Assembly: GCA_019747165.1 (NCBI GenBank)
Contig: JAIERC010000282.1
Coordinates: 1-7,112 of the forward strand
Origin: Sphingomonas sp.
GTDB taxonomy: Bacteria; Pseudomonadota; Alphaproteobacteria; Sphingomonadales; Sphingomonadaceae
DNA length: 7,112 bases
Reading direction: 5' to 3'
Shown here piece after piece: positions 1-5,874 of this stretch. The notes beneath the pieces are model-generated. The model saw nothing but the letters and a program-made list of their open reading frames with translations, had not been told where the DNA came from and did no database searches. Numbering within the stretch: the first letter of the stretch is position 1; each line of letters begins with the position of its first letter. The position numbers were made by a program, and so were the translations under genes.

Positions 1-1130
1 GCAGGATTTTCCTCCAGCCATTCGGCCAGCTTGTCGGCCATCAGGCTTTCCAGCGGCTGGCGTACTTCGGAGGAAACCAGCTTATCCTTGGTTTGCGAGC
101 TGAACTTGGGATCGGGCAGCTTGACCGAGACAATCGCGGTCAGCCCTTCGCGCATGTCATCGCCGGTCAGCGTGACCTTTTCCTTCTTCAGCAGACCGGT
201 TTTTTCCGCATAATTGTTGATTGTCCGGGTCAGCGCCGCCCGGAACGCCGCCAGATGCGTGCCGCCATCGCGCTGCGGGATGTTGTTGGTGAAGCACAGG
301 ACGTTTTCGTAATAGCTGTCATTCCACTCGAGCGCCACGTCGATCGTCACATCGTCGCGGGTGCCGTTGATCGCGACCGGTTCCGGCATCAGCGGTACCT
401 TGTTGCGATCAAGATATTTCACGAACGCGGCGATCCCCCCTTCGTAATAAAGCTCGACAGTCCTCACGTCCTCGTGCCGCGCATCGCTCAGAAACAGGCG
501 CACGCCCGAATTGAGGAAGGCGAGCTCGCGATAGCGATGCTCGAGCTTGTCGAAATCAAACTCGGTAATCTTGAAGGTAGCTGGTGAGGGGAAGAAGGTG
601 ACCTTGGTCCCCTTTTTGCCGGGCGCTGGGCCGATAATCCTGAGCGGCGCGACCGCATCGCCAAAGGCAAAGCGCATATAATGCTCGGTTTCGTCGCGCC
701 AGATCGTCAGATCGAGCCATTCGCTGAGCGCATTGACCACCGAAACGCCGACGCCATGAAGTCCGCCCGACACCTTATAGGCGTTGTCATCCGAGGTGTT
801 CTCGAACTTTCCGCCCGCATGGAGCTGGGTCATGATCACTTCGGCGGCGGAGACACCTTCCTCGGTATGAATACCCGTCGGGATTCCGCGACCATTATCT
901 TCCACTGAAACCGAGCCATCGGGGTTGAGGACGATGTCGATCCGGTCGCAATGCCCGGCCAACGCCTCATCGATCGCGTTGTCGCTGACCTCAAACACCA
1001 TATGGTGGAGGCCGGAGCCATCATCGGTGTCGCCGATATACATGCCGGGACGTTTGCGGACCGCATCGAGGCCCTTGAGCACCTTGATCGAATCGGCACC
1101 ATAGTCGTTGGTATTGGGGTCTTCTGCCAT
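1..1130 (-). CDS. gyrB: DNA gyrase subunit B, N-terminal part (runs off the left edge)
   Basis: GyrB is the ATPase subunit of the A2B2 type II topoisomerase that introduces negative supercoils. The frame is open from an ATG at 1128-1130 to the edge, giving 376 of roughly 800-840 residues: the GHKL ATPase domain and most of the transducer domain. Visible motifs are YGADSIKVLKGLDAVRKRPG (10-29); FEVSDNAIDEA with catalytic Glu47 and Mg-binding Asn51 (E. coli E42/N46); EDNGRGIPTG with Asp78, Arg81 and Gly82 (E. coli D73/R76/G77, the aminocoumarin site); the ATP-lid glycines GGLHGVGVSVVNA (122-134); and the QTK loop in SSQTKDKLVSS (Q346-K348). Residue numbers and E. coli equivalences were counted and aligned by eye. 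The ATG was chosen because the protein then begins a few residues before the conserved YGADSIKVL block; the frame stays open upstream without a better start. The TOPRIM domain lies outside the window. Confidence 0.97.
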   Translation of the reverse strand, partial: MAEDPNTNDYGADSIKVLKGLDAVRKRPGMYIGDTDDGSGLHHMVFEVSDNAIDEALAGHCDRIDIVLNPDGSVSVEDNGRGIPTGIHTEEGVSAAEVIMTQLHAGGKFENTSDDNAYKVSGGLHGVGVSVVNALSEWLDLTIWRDETEHYMRFAFGDAVAPLRIIGPAPGKKGTKVTFFPSPATFKITEFDFDKLEHRYRELAFLNSGVRLFLSDARHEDVRTVELYYEGGIAAFVKYLDRNKVPLMPEPVAINGTRDDVTIDVALEWNDSYYENVLCFTNNIPQRDGGTHLAAFRAALTRTINNYAEKTGLLKKEKVTLTGDDMREGLTAIVSVKLPDPKFSSQTKDKLVSSEVRQPLESLMADKLAEWLEENP

Positions 1131-1194
1131 AGCGAGGATATAGGGATTCAGGTGCCCATAGGGAAGTAAAATGGCGCGGGGTCCCATTTGTCCC

Positions 1195-1225
1195 TTGCAT
1201 TTAGTTCGATATCAAATAATATAGT
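1195..1225 (+). promoter_or_regulatory. Candidate promoter of the nitroreductase/marR operon
   Basis: TTGCAT (1195-1200) resembles a -35 element and TATAGT (1220-1225, five of six consensus bases) a -10 element. Their 19-bp spacing is long; TAATAT at 1217-1222 with a 16-bp spacer is an alternative. Either version overlaps the inverted repeat, so repressor binding would block polymerase. The start codon follows about 20-25 bp beyond the expected transcription start. Confidence 0.4.
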
Positions 1226-1240
1226 GAGATATCGAACTAA
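1201..1240. promoter_or_regulatory. Paired GATATC-centred operators (perfect 13-bp inverted repeat), probably the MarR operator
   Basis: TTAGTTCGATATC (1201-1213) and GATATCGAACTAA (1228-1240) are perfect inverted repeats with a 14-bp AT-rich spacer. Each arm also holds its own imperfect palindrome centred on GATATC (1208-1213 and 1228-1233). The two centres are 20 bp apart, about two helical turns, so two dimers would sit on the same DNA face. Palindromes of this size and AT-rich character are typical of MarR-family operators, and a MarR gene closes the operon just downstream. Binding by that protein is inferred. The element lies 71-111 bp upstream of the gyrB start as well, so an effect on gyrB is possible but unsupported. 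Confidence 0.8.
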
Positions 1241-1252
1241 AAGAGGTGTGCC

Positions 1253-2383
1253 ATGGCATTGTCCAGACGATCGCTCATCATTGGTGCCGGGGGCGCTGGG
1301 TTAGTGCTGGTTGGCGGTGGGGTCGCGTGGCGCGTCATGCGCGAACCGGTATCGGGCATCGCGCCTTGGACAATCGATCCCCGCCGCCCCGCTGATCCCC
1401 GGCTTGATGCCTTCCGCTATGCAATCCTCGCCCCGAACCCGCATAATCGCCAGCCGTGGCTGATCGAACTGGTCGGCAGTGACCGCGCGTTGATCCGGTG
1501 CGATCTCGACAAACGCCTGCCCGAAACCGACCCGTTCGATCGCCAGATCGTGATGGGCTTCGGTACCTTTATCGAACTTGCCCGGATGGCGGCTGCGGAA
1601 CATGGTTTCGCTATCGACGTCAGCCCCTTTCCTGACGGAGAGCCTCAGCCACGGCTAGATCAGCGCCCAGTCGCCGCATTGGTGTTTCGTCAGGATGCCC
1701 GCGTCCGGCGCGATCCGCTGTTCGCGGCAATCGTGCATCGCCACACCAACCGCGCGCGATACGACACCACACCGCCTAGCCCCGCGCAATTGCACGCCGT
1801 AACCCGCGAAGGCGTGATGACCAGCGCCGATCCAAAGTTGCTCGCAGCGATCCGGCCCCTGGCGGTGCGCGCCATGACCACCGAAACGCTGACTAAACGC
1901 ACCTATATGGAAAGTGTCCGGCTAATGCGGATAGGCGCTGCTGAAATGGACGCGACACCCGATGGCCTGCCGATCGGCGGACCGGCGGTGGAAGCGCTTC
2001 AGGCTATCGGCATGATCGATCACCAGATTATCGCAGATCCGCATTCCAGCACCTTCAAAATGGGCTTGAAACAAGTGCAGGATAGCTGCGGCTCGATCCC
2101 GGCGATCATCTGGATCACCACCCCTGGCAACAGCCGCGCCGAGCAACTCGAGGCCGGACGCCTTTATGCAAGAGCACAACTGCGCGCGACCAGCTTGGGG
2201 CTGGCAATGCACCCGTTGAGCCAGGCGCTGCAGGAATATCCAGAAATGGCCGCCGACTATAAACTGGTGCATCACTTGCTGGGCGCGACCGGCAACGAAC
2301 GGCTGCAAATGCTGGCGCGGATCGGCACCGCGCCGCCTACCTTGCCAGCGCCGCGCTGGCCGCTAGAAAAACATCTGGTATGA
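1253..2383 (+). CDS. Tat-signal nitroreductase / Acg-family FMN-type protein
   Basis: A 376-residue protein of the nitroreductase-like Acg group, FMN-fold proteins often annotated as Tat-pathway signal proteins; the physiological substrate is generally unknown. The N-terminus is a twin-arginine signal: SRRSLI (residues 4-9) followed by a glycine-rich hydrophobic stretch to about residue 25. No clear AxA cleavage site follows, so it may stay membrane-anchored facing the periplasm. Family motifs are APNPHNRQPW (60-69, flavin-phosphate region), RHTNRARYD (163-171), GLAMHPLSQALQEYPEM (316-332) and the C-terminal ARIGTAPPTLPAPRWPLE (355-372). The start is supported by AGAGG at 1242-1246, six bases before the ATG. 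It overlaps the following MarR gene by four bases (ATGA), so the two are probably co-expressed and translationally coupled, which suggests control by the MarR ligand. The family assignment is from motif recognition; no substrate can be inferred. Confidence 0.85.
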   Translation: MALSRRSLIIGAGGAGLVLVGGGVAWRVMREPVSGIAPWTIDPRRPADPRLDAFRYAILAPNPHNRQPWLIELVGSDRALIRCDLDKRLPETDPFDRQIVMGFGTFIELARMAAAEHGFAIDVSPFPDGEPQPRLDQRPVAALVFRQDARVRRDPLFAAIVHRHTNRARYDTTPPSPAQLHAVTREGVMTSADPKLLAAIRPLAVRAMTTETLTKRTYMESVRLMRIGAAEMDATPDGLPIGGPAVEALQAIGMIDHQIIADPHSSTFKMGLKQVQDSCGSIPAIIWITTPGNSRAEQLEAGRLYARAQLRATSLGLAMHPLSQALQEYPEMAADYKLVHHLLGATGNERLQMLARIGTAPPTLPAPRWPLEKHLV

Positions 2384-2823
2384 CTGCAGACCCGATCGCC
2401 TTTGAATTCTTCAATGAAATCGGGATTATCGATCAGCTGTCGGGCACCATCCTTGATCGCGCGCTGCCGCCCGGCATGACCCGGGCGCAGTTTGCAGTGC
2501 TCAATCATTTCGTGCGGCTGCGCCTTAACGAACAGTCACCTGCTCAGCTTGCCAATGCCTTTCAGGTAACGCGGCCAACCATGACGAGTACCTTGTCACG
2601 GCTCGCCCGCGCTGGGCTGGTCGCGATCCGTGACGATCCGACCGACGGTCGGGCGAAACTGGTGACGCTCACCAATAAGGGCCGCGCCGCGCGGGAGCAG
2701 GCGATGATTGCCGTCGGCAAGGTCCTGCCACTGCTCGACGCGGTGCTCGATCCAGACGAGGTCGCGGTGGCGCTGCCCATCCTGCGGCGTCTGCGAATCG
2801 CACTCGACTCGGCGCGCGACTAA
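2380..2823 (+). CDS. MarR-family transcriptional regulator
   Basis: A 147-residue protein of typical MarR length and layout: N-terminal dimerisation helices (about 1-45), a winged helix-turn-helix (about 52-98) and C-terminal dimerisation helices (about 100-145). The recognition region is QLANAFQVTRPTMTSTLSRL (56-75), followed by the canonical wing with conserved Asp and Arg, DDPTDGRAKLVTLT (85-98). MarR proteins are homodimeric, usually repressors released by small phenolic or oxidising ligands. The ATG overlaps the stop of the nitroreductase gene (ATGA at 2380-2383), indicating translational coupling. The promoter-proximal inverted repeat at 1201-1240 makes autoregulation of the two-gene operon the simplest model. 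The ligand is unknown. No cysteine is present in the protein, so an OhrR-type thiol switch is unlikely. Confidence 0.93.
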   Translation: MTADPIAFEFFNEIGIIDQLSGTILDRALPPGMTRAQFAVLNHFVRLRLNEQSPAQLANAFQVTRPTMTSTLSRLARAGLVAIRDDPTDGRAKLVTLTNKGRAAREQAMIAVGKVLPLLDAVLDPDEVAVALPILRRLRIALDSARD

Positions 2824-2839
2824 CCCTCGAAACGCGAAA

Positions 2840-2871
2840 GGCCCGCCGCCGTGTTACCACGACGACGGGCC
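2840..2871 (-). terminator. Stem-loop terminator downstream of aceA
   Basis: Read on the minus strand, GGCCCGTCGTCGTG pairs with CACGGCGGCGGGCC around a GTAA (GNRA-type) loop: 14 pairs, two of them G-U. On the plus strand the same two positions become C-A mismatches, so the hairpin favours RNA from the minus strand, i.e. the aceA transcript. It is followed on that strand by the moderately T-rich TTTCGCGTTT rather than a clean T run. It lies between convergent genes and may also slow transcription from the marR side. Confidence 0.65.
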
Positions 2872-2874
2872 AGG

Positions 2875-2892
2875 CTTTCCTCCCCAGGAAAG
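2875..2892. other. Short perfect hairpin in the convergent 3' region
   Basis: CTTTCCT (2875-2881) and AGGAAAG (2886-2892) are perfect inverted repeats around a four-base loop (CCCC on the plus strand). The structure can form in RNA of either strand. It lies four bases from the larger terminator-like stem. No T run follows it, so I treat it as an accessory 3' end structure, not an independent terminator. Confidence 0.5.
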
Positions 2893-2898
2893 TCGTCT

Positions 2899-2923
2899 CC
2901 GGTCGCGTTATCCCGCGATCCGG
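2899..2923. other. GC-rich hairpin with one bulge in the convergent 3' region
   Basis: CCGGTCGCG (2899-2907) pairs with CGCGATCCGG (2914-2923) through nine base pairs with one bulged A and a six-base loop. On the plus strand it is followed by TAAAATT, not a T tract, so an intrinsic terminator for the marR transcript is possible but weak. Confidence 0.4.
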
Positions 2924-2942
2924 TAAAATTGCCGCGCTAAGG

Positions 2943-3010
2943 GCAGCAAACTCGTTACCGCTTACGCAGCAAACTGGTTCCCCGCTGCCGTTCAGGCAGC
3001 GAACTGGTTC
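2943..3010. repeat. Three degenerate copies of the aceA 3' terminal codons
   Basis: GCAGCAAACTCGTT (2943-2956), GCAGCAAACTGGTT (2966-2979) and GCAGCGAACTGGTT (2996-3009) match each other at 12-13 of 14 positions. The rightmost copy is the true end of aceA, encoding Asn-Gln-Phe-Ala-Ala. The middle copy lies exactly 30 bp beyond it in the same frame, directly after the TGA stop, and would encode Gly-Asn-Gln-Phe-Ala-Ala followed by TAA (2962-2964). The leftmost is a further 23 bp away, out of frame, and would read Gly-Asn-Glu-Phe-Ala-Ala. This looks like tandem duplication of the gene end. Confidence 0.75.
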
Positions 3011-4587
3011 ATGGTATTGTGTGCGCCGCCGGCCTTCAAAGCCGCTTCCCCCGCGAAATATTCCTTATGATCATCACCAATATCGGAGCCCGACATGTTT
3101 TGGTGCTTCACACAGGCAATGCCTTCGCGGATTTCTTTGCGCTGGACGCCCTTCACATAGCCAAGCATGCCCTGCTCGCCGAAATACTCCTTGGCGAGAT
3201 TGTCGGTCGACAGCGCGGCGGTGTGATAGGTCGGCAGCGTGATCAGGTGATGGAAGATACCGGCACGAGCGGCGGCATCGCGCTGGAAGGTGCGGATGCG
3301 CTCGTCGGCTTCATTGCCTAGATCGGTGCCATCATAATCGACGCTCATCAGCTTGGCACGGTCATAGGCCGACACGTCCTTGCCCGCTGCGGTCCAGCCA
3401 TCGAATACCTGCTGGCGGAAGTTGAGCGTCCAGTTGAAGCTGGGTGAGTTGTTGTAAACGAGCTTTGCGTTCGGGATCACCGCGCGGATGCGGTCGACCA
3501 TGCCAGCGATCTGTTCGATATGCGGCTTTTCGGTTTCGATCCACAGCAGGTCAGCACCGTTCTGCAGCGACGTGATGCAATCGAGCACGCAGCGATCCTC
3601 GCCCGAGCCAGCGCGGAACTGGAACAGGTTGGACGGCAGACGCTTCGGCCGCAGCAGCTTGCCATCACGGTTGAGGATGACGTCGCCGTTGCGCGCGGTC
3701 GAGGGATCAATCTCCTCGCAATCGAGGAAGCTGTTATATTGATCGCCCAGATCACCCGGCTCCTTCGACACCGCGATCTGCTTGGTAAGCCCCGCCCCCA
3801 GCGAATCGGTGCGGGTGACGATGATACCATCCTCGACCCCGAGTTCGAGGAAGGCGTAGCGGCAGGCGCGGACCTTTTGCAGGAAATCCTCATGCGGCAC
3901 CGTGACCTTGCCGTCCTGGTGGCCGCACTGCTTTTCATCGCTGACCTGGTTTTCGATCTGCAGCGCGCAGGCGCCCGCCTCTATCATCTTCTTGGCGAGC
4001 AGATAGGTCGCCTCGGCGTTGCCGAACCCGGCATCGATATCAGCGATGATCGGCACGACATGTGTTTCATAATTGTCGATCGCGTTGAGGAGGCGCTTTG
4101 CCTCAACCTCATTACCGGCCGCGCGTGCGGCGTCGAGATCGCGGAACATCATGCCAAGCTCACGGGCATCGGCTTGGCGCAGGAAGGTGTAGAGCTCCTC
4201 GATCAACGCGGGGACACTCGTCTTCTCATGCATCGACTGATCGGGCAGCGGGCCGAAATCGGAGCGCAGCGCGGCAACCATCCAGCCCGAGAGATAGAGG
4301 TAGCGGCGCTTGGTCGAGCCGAAATGCTTCTTGATGCTGATCATTTTCTGCTGACCGATAAAGCCGTGCCAGCAGCCAAGCGACTGGGTGTAGTCGGCCG
4401 GGTTGGCATCATAGGCGGCCATATCGGCGCGCATGATCTTTGCCGTGTAGCGCGCGATGTCGAGCCCCGTCTGGAACCGGTTCTGCAGGCGCATCCGGGC
4501 GACCGATTCAGCGGAAATGCCATCCCAAGTGCCATTCTGACTTTTGATGAGCGCATCGGTCTGCGCGATATGGGTCTGGTAGGTCAT
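2992..4587 (-). CDS. aceA: Isocitrate lyase
   Basis: The first glyoxylate-shunt enzyme: it cleaves isocitrate to succinate and glyoxylate, allowing growth on acetate and fatty acids; cytosolic homotetramer. The protein is 531 residues, the length of the larger bacterial ICL class. Visible motifs are WHGFIGQQ (73-80), DIDAGFGN with metal-binding aspartates (183-190), the active-site signature KQCGH with catalytic Cys221 (219-223), VTRTDS (257-262), and YNNSPSFNW (378-386) in the substrate-binding region. I chose the ATG at 4585-4587 (Met-Thr-Tyr-Gln), preceded by AAAGG seven bases upstream. The frame continues to an ATG at 4662, but that 25-residue extension looks non-conserved and lies in the presumed leader. 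It is on the same strand as recF, 128 bp downstream of it. No malate synthase gene is in the window. The C-terminus ends Asn-Gln-Phe-Ala-Ala, and its coding end is duplicated just downstream. Confidence 0.97.
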   Translation of the reverse strand: MTYQTHIAQTDALIKSQNGTWDGISAESVARMRLQNRFQTGLDIARYTAKIMRADMAAYDANPADYTQSLGCWHGFIGQQKMISIKKHFGSTKRRYLYLSGWMVAALRSDFGPLPDQSMHEKTSVPALIEELYTFLRQADARELGMMFRDLDAARAAGNEVEAKRLLNAIDNYETHVVPIIADIDAGFGNAEATYLLAKKMIEAGACALQIENQVSDEKQCGHQDGKVTVPHEDFLQKVRACRYAFLELGVEDGIIVTRTDSLGAGLTKQIAVSKEPGDLGDQYNSFLDCEEIDPSTARNGDVILNRDGKLLRPKRLPSNLFQFRAGSGEDRCVLDCITSLQNGADLLWIETEKPHIEQIAGMVDRIRAVIPNAKLVYNNSPSFNWTLNFRQQVFDGWTAAGKDVSAYDRAKLMSVDYDGTDLGNEADERIRTFQRDAAARAGIFHHLITLPTYHTAALSTDNLAKEYFGEQGMLGYVKGVQRKEIREGIACVKHQNMSGSDIGDDHKEYFAGEAALKAGGAHNTMNQFAA

Positions 4588-4681
4588 GGGGAGGCCTTTA
4601 TTGAATTGGATCTGGAGCGTTCGGTACACAGGTTGACATCCGCCATGATCGGAAATCTGCACGCTATCGGGTGTTACTGTT

Positions 4682-4699
4682 CAAAAACGGCCCAAAAAC
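4682..4699. promoter_or_regulatory. CAAAAAC direct repeat in the aceA leader region
   Basis: The 4588-4715 gap is the likely aceA control region. It holds two exact CAAAAAC copies (4682-4688 and 4693-4699) flanking GGCC, with an 11-bp period of one helical turn, as expected for side-by-side protein binding. The second copy abuts a small palindrome, CTAAGTTAG (4699-4707). I could not identify a convincing -35/-10 pair for aceA. ICL genes are commonly acetate-induced, but nothing here identifies the regulator. Confidence 0.4.
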
Positions 4700-4715
4700 T
4701 AAGTTAGGTTGTAAA

Positions 4716-5780
4716 TTATTGACAAATTTGTCCGCCCTGCAGCGTCAGCCGTGTGGCTTCCCCGGGGACGTCATCAAAAAGGGCAGGTTCGGTGCCGGTC
4801 ATCCATATTTGCCCACGGCCCGCCAATCGCTCGAAAAGCGCCGCACGGCGGCGCGGATCGAGATGGGCGGCCACCTCATCAAGCAACAACACGGGGGCAT
4901 GGCCAGTCCGTGCGGCGACGAGGTCCGCATGGGCAAGTACGATCCCAAGCAGCAGTGCCTTTTGCTCGCCGGTCGAACACAGCGCCGCTGCCTGGGCCTT
5001 ATCGAGATGCGTGACGGCAAGATCGGCGCGGTGGGGGCCGATAAGCGTCCGTCCGGCTACGGCATCGCGCCGTCGCCCAGCGGCAAGTTCGGCGGCCAGG
5101 CTCCCCGCAGCACCGCCCCATCCTTCCAACATCAGCCCGGCGCGCGCGAACGGTCCTGGAATCTGGTCGCGCAGCACGTCGGCGAGGAGCGCCACCGTCT
5201 GGCGCCGCGCGGCGTCAATCGCGGTGCCATGCTCAGCCATTTGCGCTTCCAGCGCAGCAAGCCAGGGCGCATCGGGCGGGCCGTCCTCCCCCAGCAATCG
5301 GTTGCGCGCCCGCATCGCTGCCTCATAGCGATTGGCATGAACGGCATGGCCCGGCGCGAGCGCCAAGGTCAGACGATCGAGAAAGCGGCGGCGCTCCGCT
5401 GCAGGCTCAACGAACAGCCGGTCCATTGCCGGGGTCAGCCACAGCACGCTCAGCCATTCCGCCAAAGCGGTTGCCGCCGTGCCAGCGCCTTGGACACGGA
5501 CGATGCGGCGGTCGGGCGCGGCGGCCTGAGTCCCAGTCGCGATATCGACGCCGTCGTCGAGTCTGGCGGCAACACCAAAGCCTCCGGCCCCGTCCTGCCG
5601 CGCCATATCCGCCAGCGCCGCGCGCCGCAGCCCGCGCCCCGGCGCCAACAACGACACCGCTTCCAAAATGTTGGTCTTGCCGACGCCATTGTCGCCGGTC
5701 AGCACCACAAAGCCGGGACCGGGTGCGATGACGGCATCGGCATGGTTACGAAAATCGGTCAGGACAAGGCGAGATAGCAT
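4716..5780 (-). CDS. recF: DNA replication and repair protein RecF
   Basis: RecF is an SMC-like ABC ATPase that, with RecO and RecR, loads RecA at single-strand gaps. The product is 354 residues, close to the usual 350-380. Visible elements are the N-terminal LVLTDFRNH (5-13), Walker A GDNGVGKTN (29-37), the ABC signature STGEQKALLLGI (269-280), and Walker B with D-loop VLLLDEVAAHLD (297-308). TLIGPHRADL (245-254) is the conserved RecF/SMC segment before the signature. The ATG at 5778-5780 is preceded by AAGG about five bases upstream and begins MLSRLVLTDFRN, as in other RecF proteins. It follows the COQ4-family gene on the same strand after 94 bp and may share its transcript; no clear promoter is visible in that gap. 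gyrB, often adjacent to recF, is on the same strand about 3.6 kb downstream. Confidence 0.97.
   Translation of the reverse strand: MLSRLVLTDFRNHADAVIAPGPGFVVLTGDNGVGKTNILEAVSLLAPGRGLRRAALADMARQDGAGGFGVAARLDDGVDIATGTQAAAPDRRIVRVQGAGTAATALAEWLSVLWLTPAMDRLFVEPAAERRRFLDRLTLALAPGHAVHANRYEAAMRARNRLLGEDGPPDAPWLAALEAQMAEHGTAIDAARRQTVALLADVLRDQIPGPFARAGLMLEGWGGAAGSLAAELAAGRRRDAVAGRTLIGPHRADLAVTHLDKAQAAALCSTGEQKALLLGIVLAHADLVAARTGHAPVLLLDEVAAHLDPRRRAALFERLAGRGQIWMTGTEPALFDDVPGEATRLTLQGGQICQ
4721..4732. promoter_or_regulatory. 12-bp perfect palindrome at the recF 3' end, possible aceA operator
   Basis: GACAAATTTGTC is a perfect palindrome within the last codons of recF, beginning three bases inside the recF stop and about 134 bp upstream of the aceA start. 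It overlaps TTGTCA read on the minus strand, a fair -35 element for aceA, though no good -10 follows at 16-18 bp. It could be an operator for aceA or a chance result of the coding sequence. Confidence 0.3.
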
Positions 5781-5874
5781 TGCCCTTGCCTTAGCGCAGA
5801 ACGGGCGGGTGTCGCGCGCCTTTCGCGTAGCCTAGCAGTGCAGCTTTGCCTGGAGAAGACGCGTCATTGCGGCG

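Noticed and set aside
93..587. A 164-codon open frame on the plus strand opposite gyrB
   Set aside because: It is antisense to a fully recognisable GyrB reading frame, has no ribosome-binding site and resembles no known protein; it reflects GC-rich codon bias.
4588..4662. 25-residue N-terminal extension of isocitrate lyase from an ATG at 4662
   Set aside because: The ATG at 4587 has a nearby AAAGG, gives the standard 531-residue length, and the extension sequence resembles no ICL N-terminus.
3520..4707. A 395-codon open frame on the plus strand opposite aceA
   Set aside because: It is the reverse shadow of the isocitrate lyase gene, whose motifs and length are unambiguous.
4671..5777. A 368-codon open frame on the plus strand opposite recF
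   Set aside because: The minus strand encodes RecF with intact Walker A, signature and Walker B motifs; the plus frame is low-complexity and basic, typical of a shadow.
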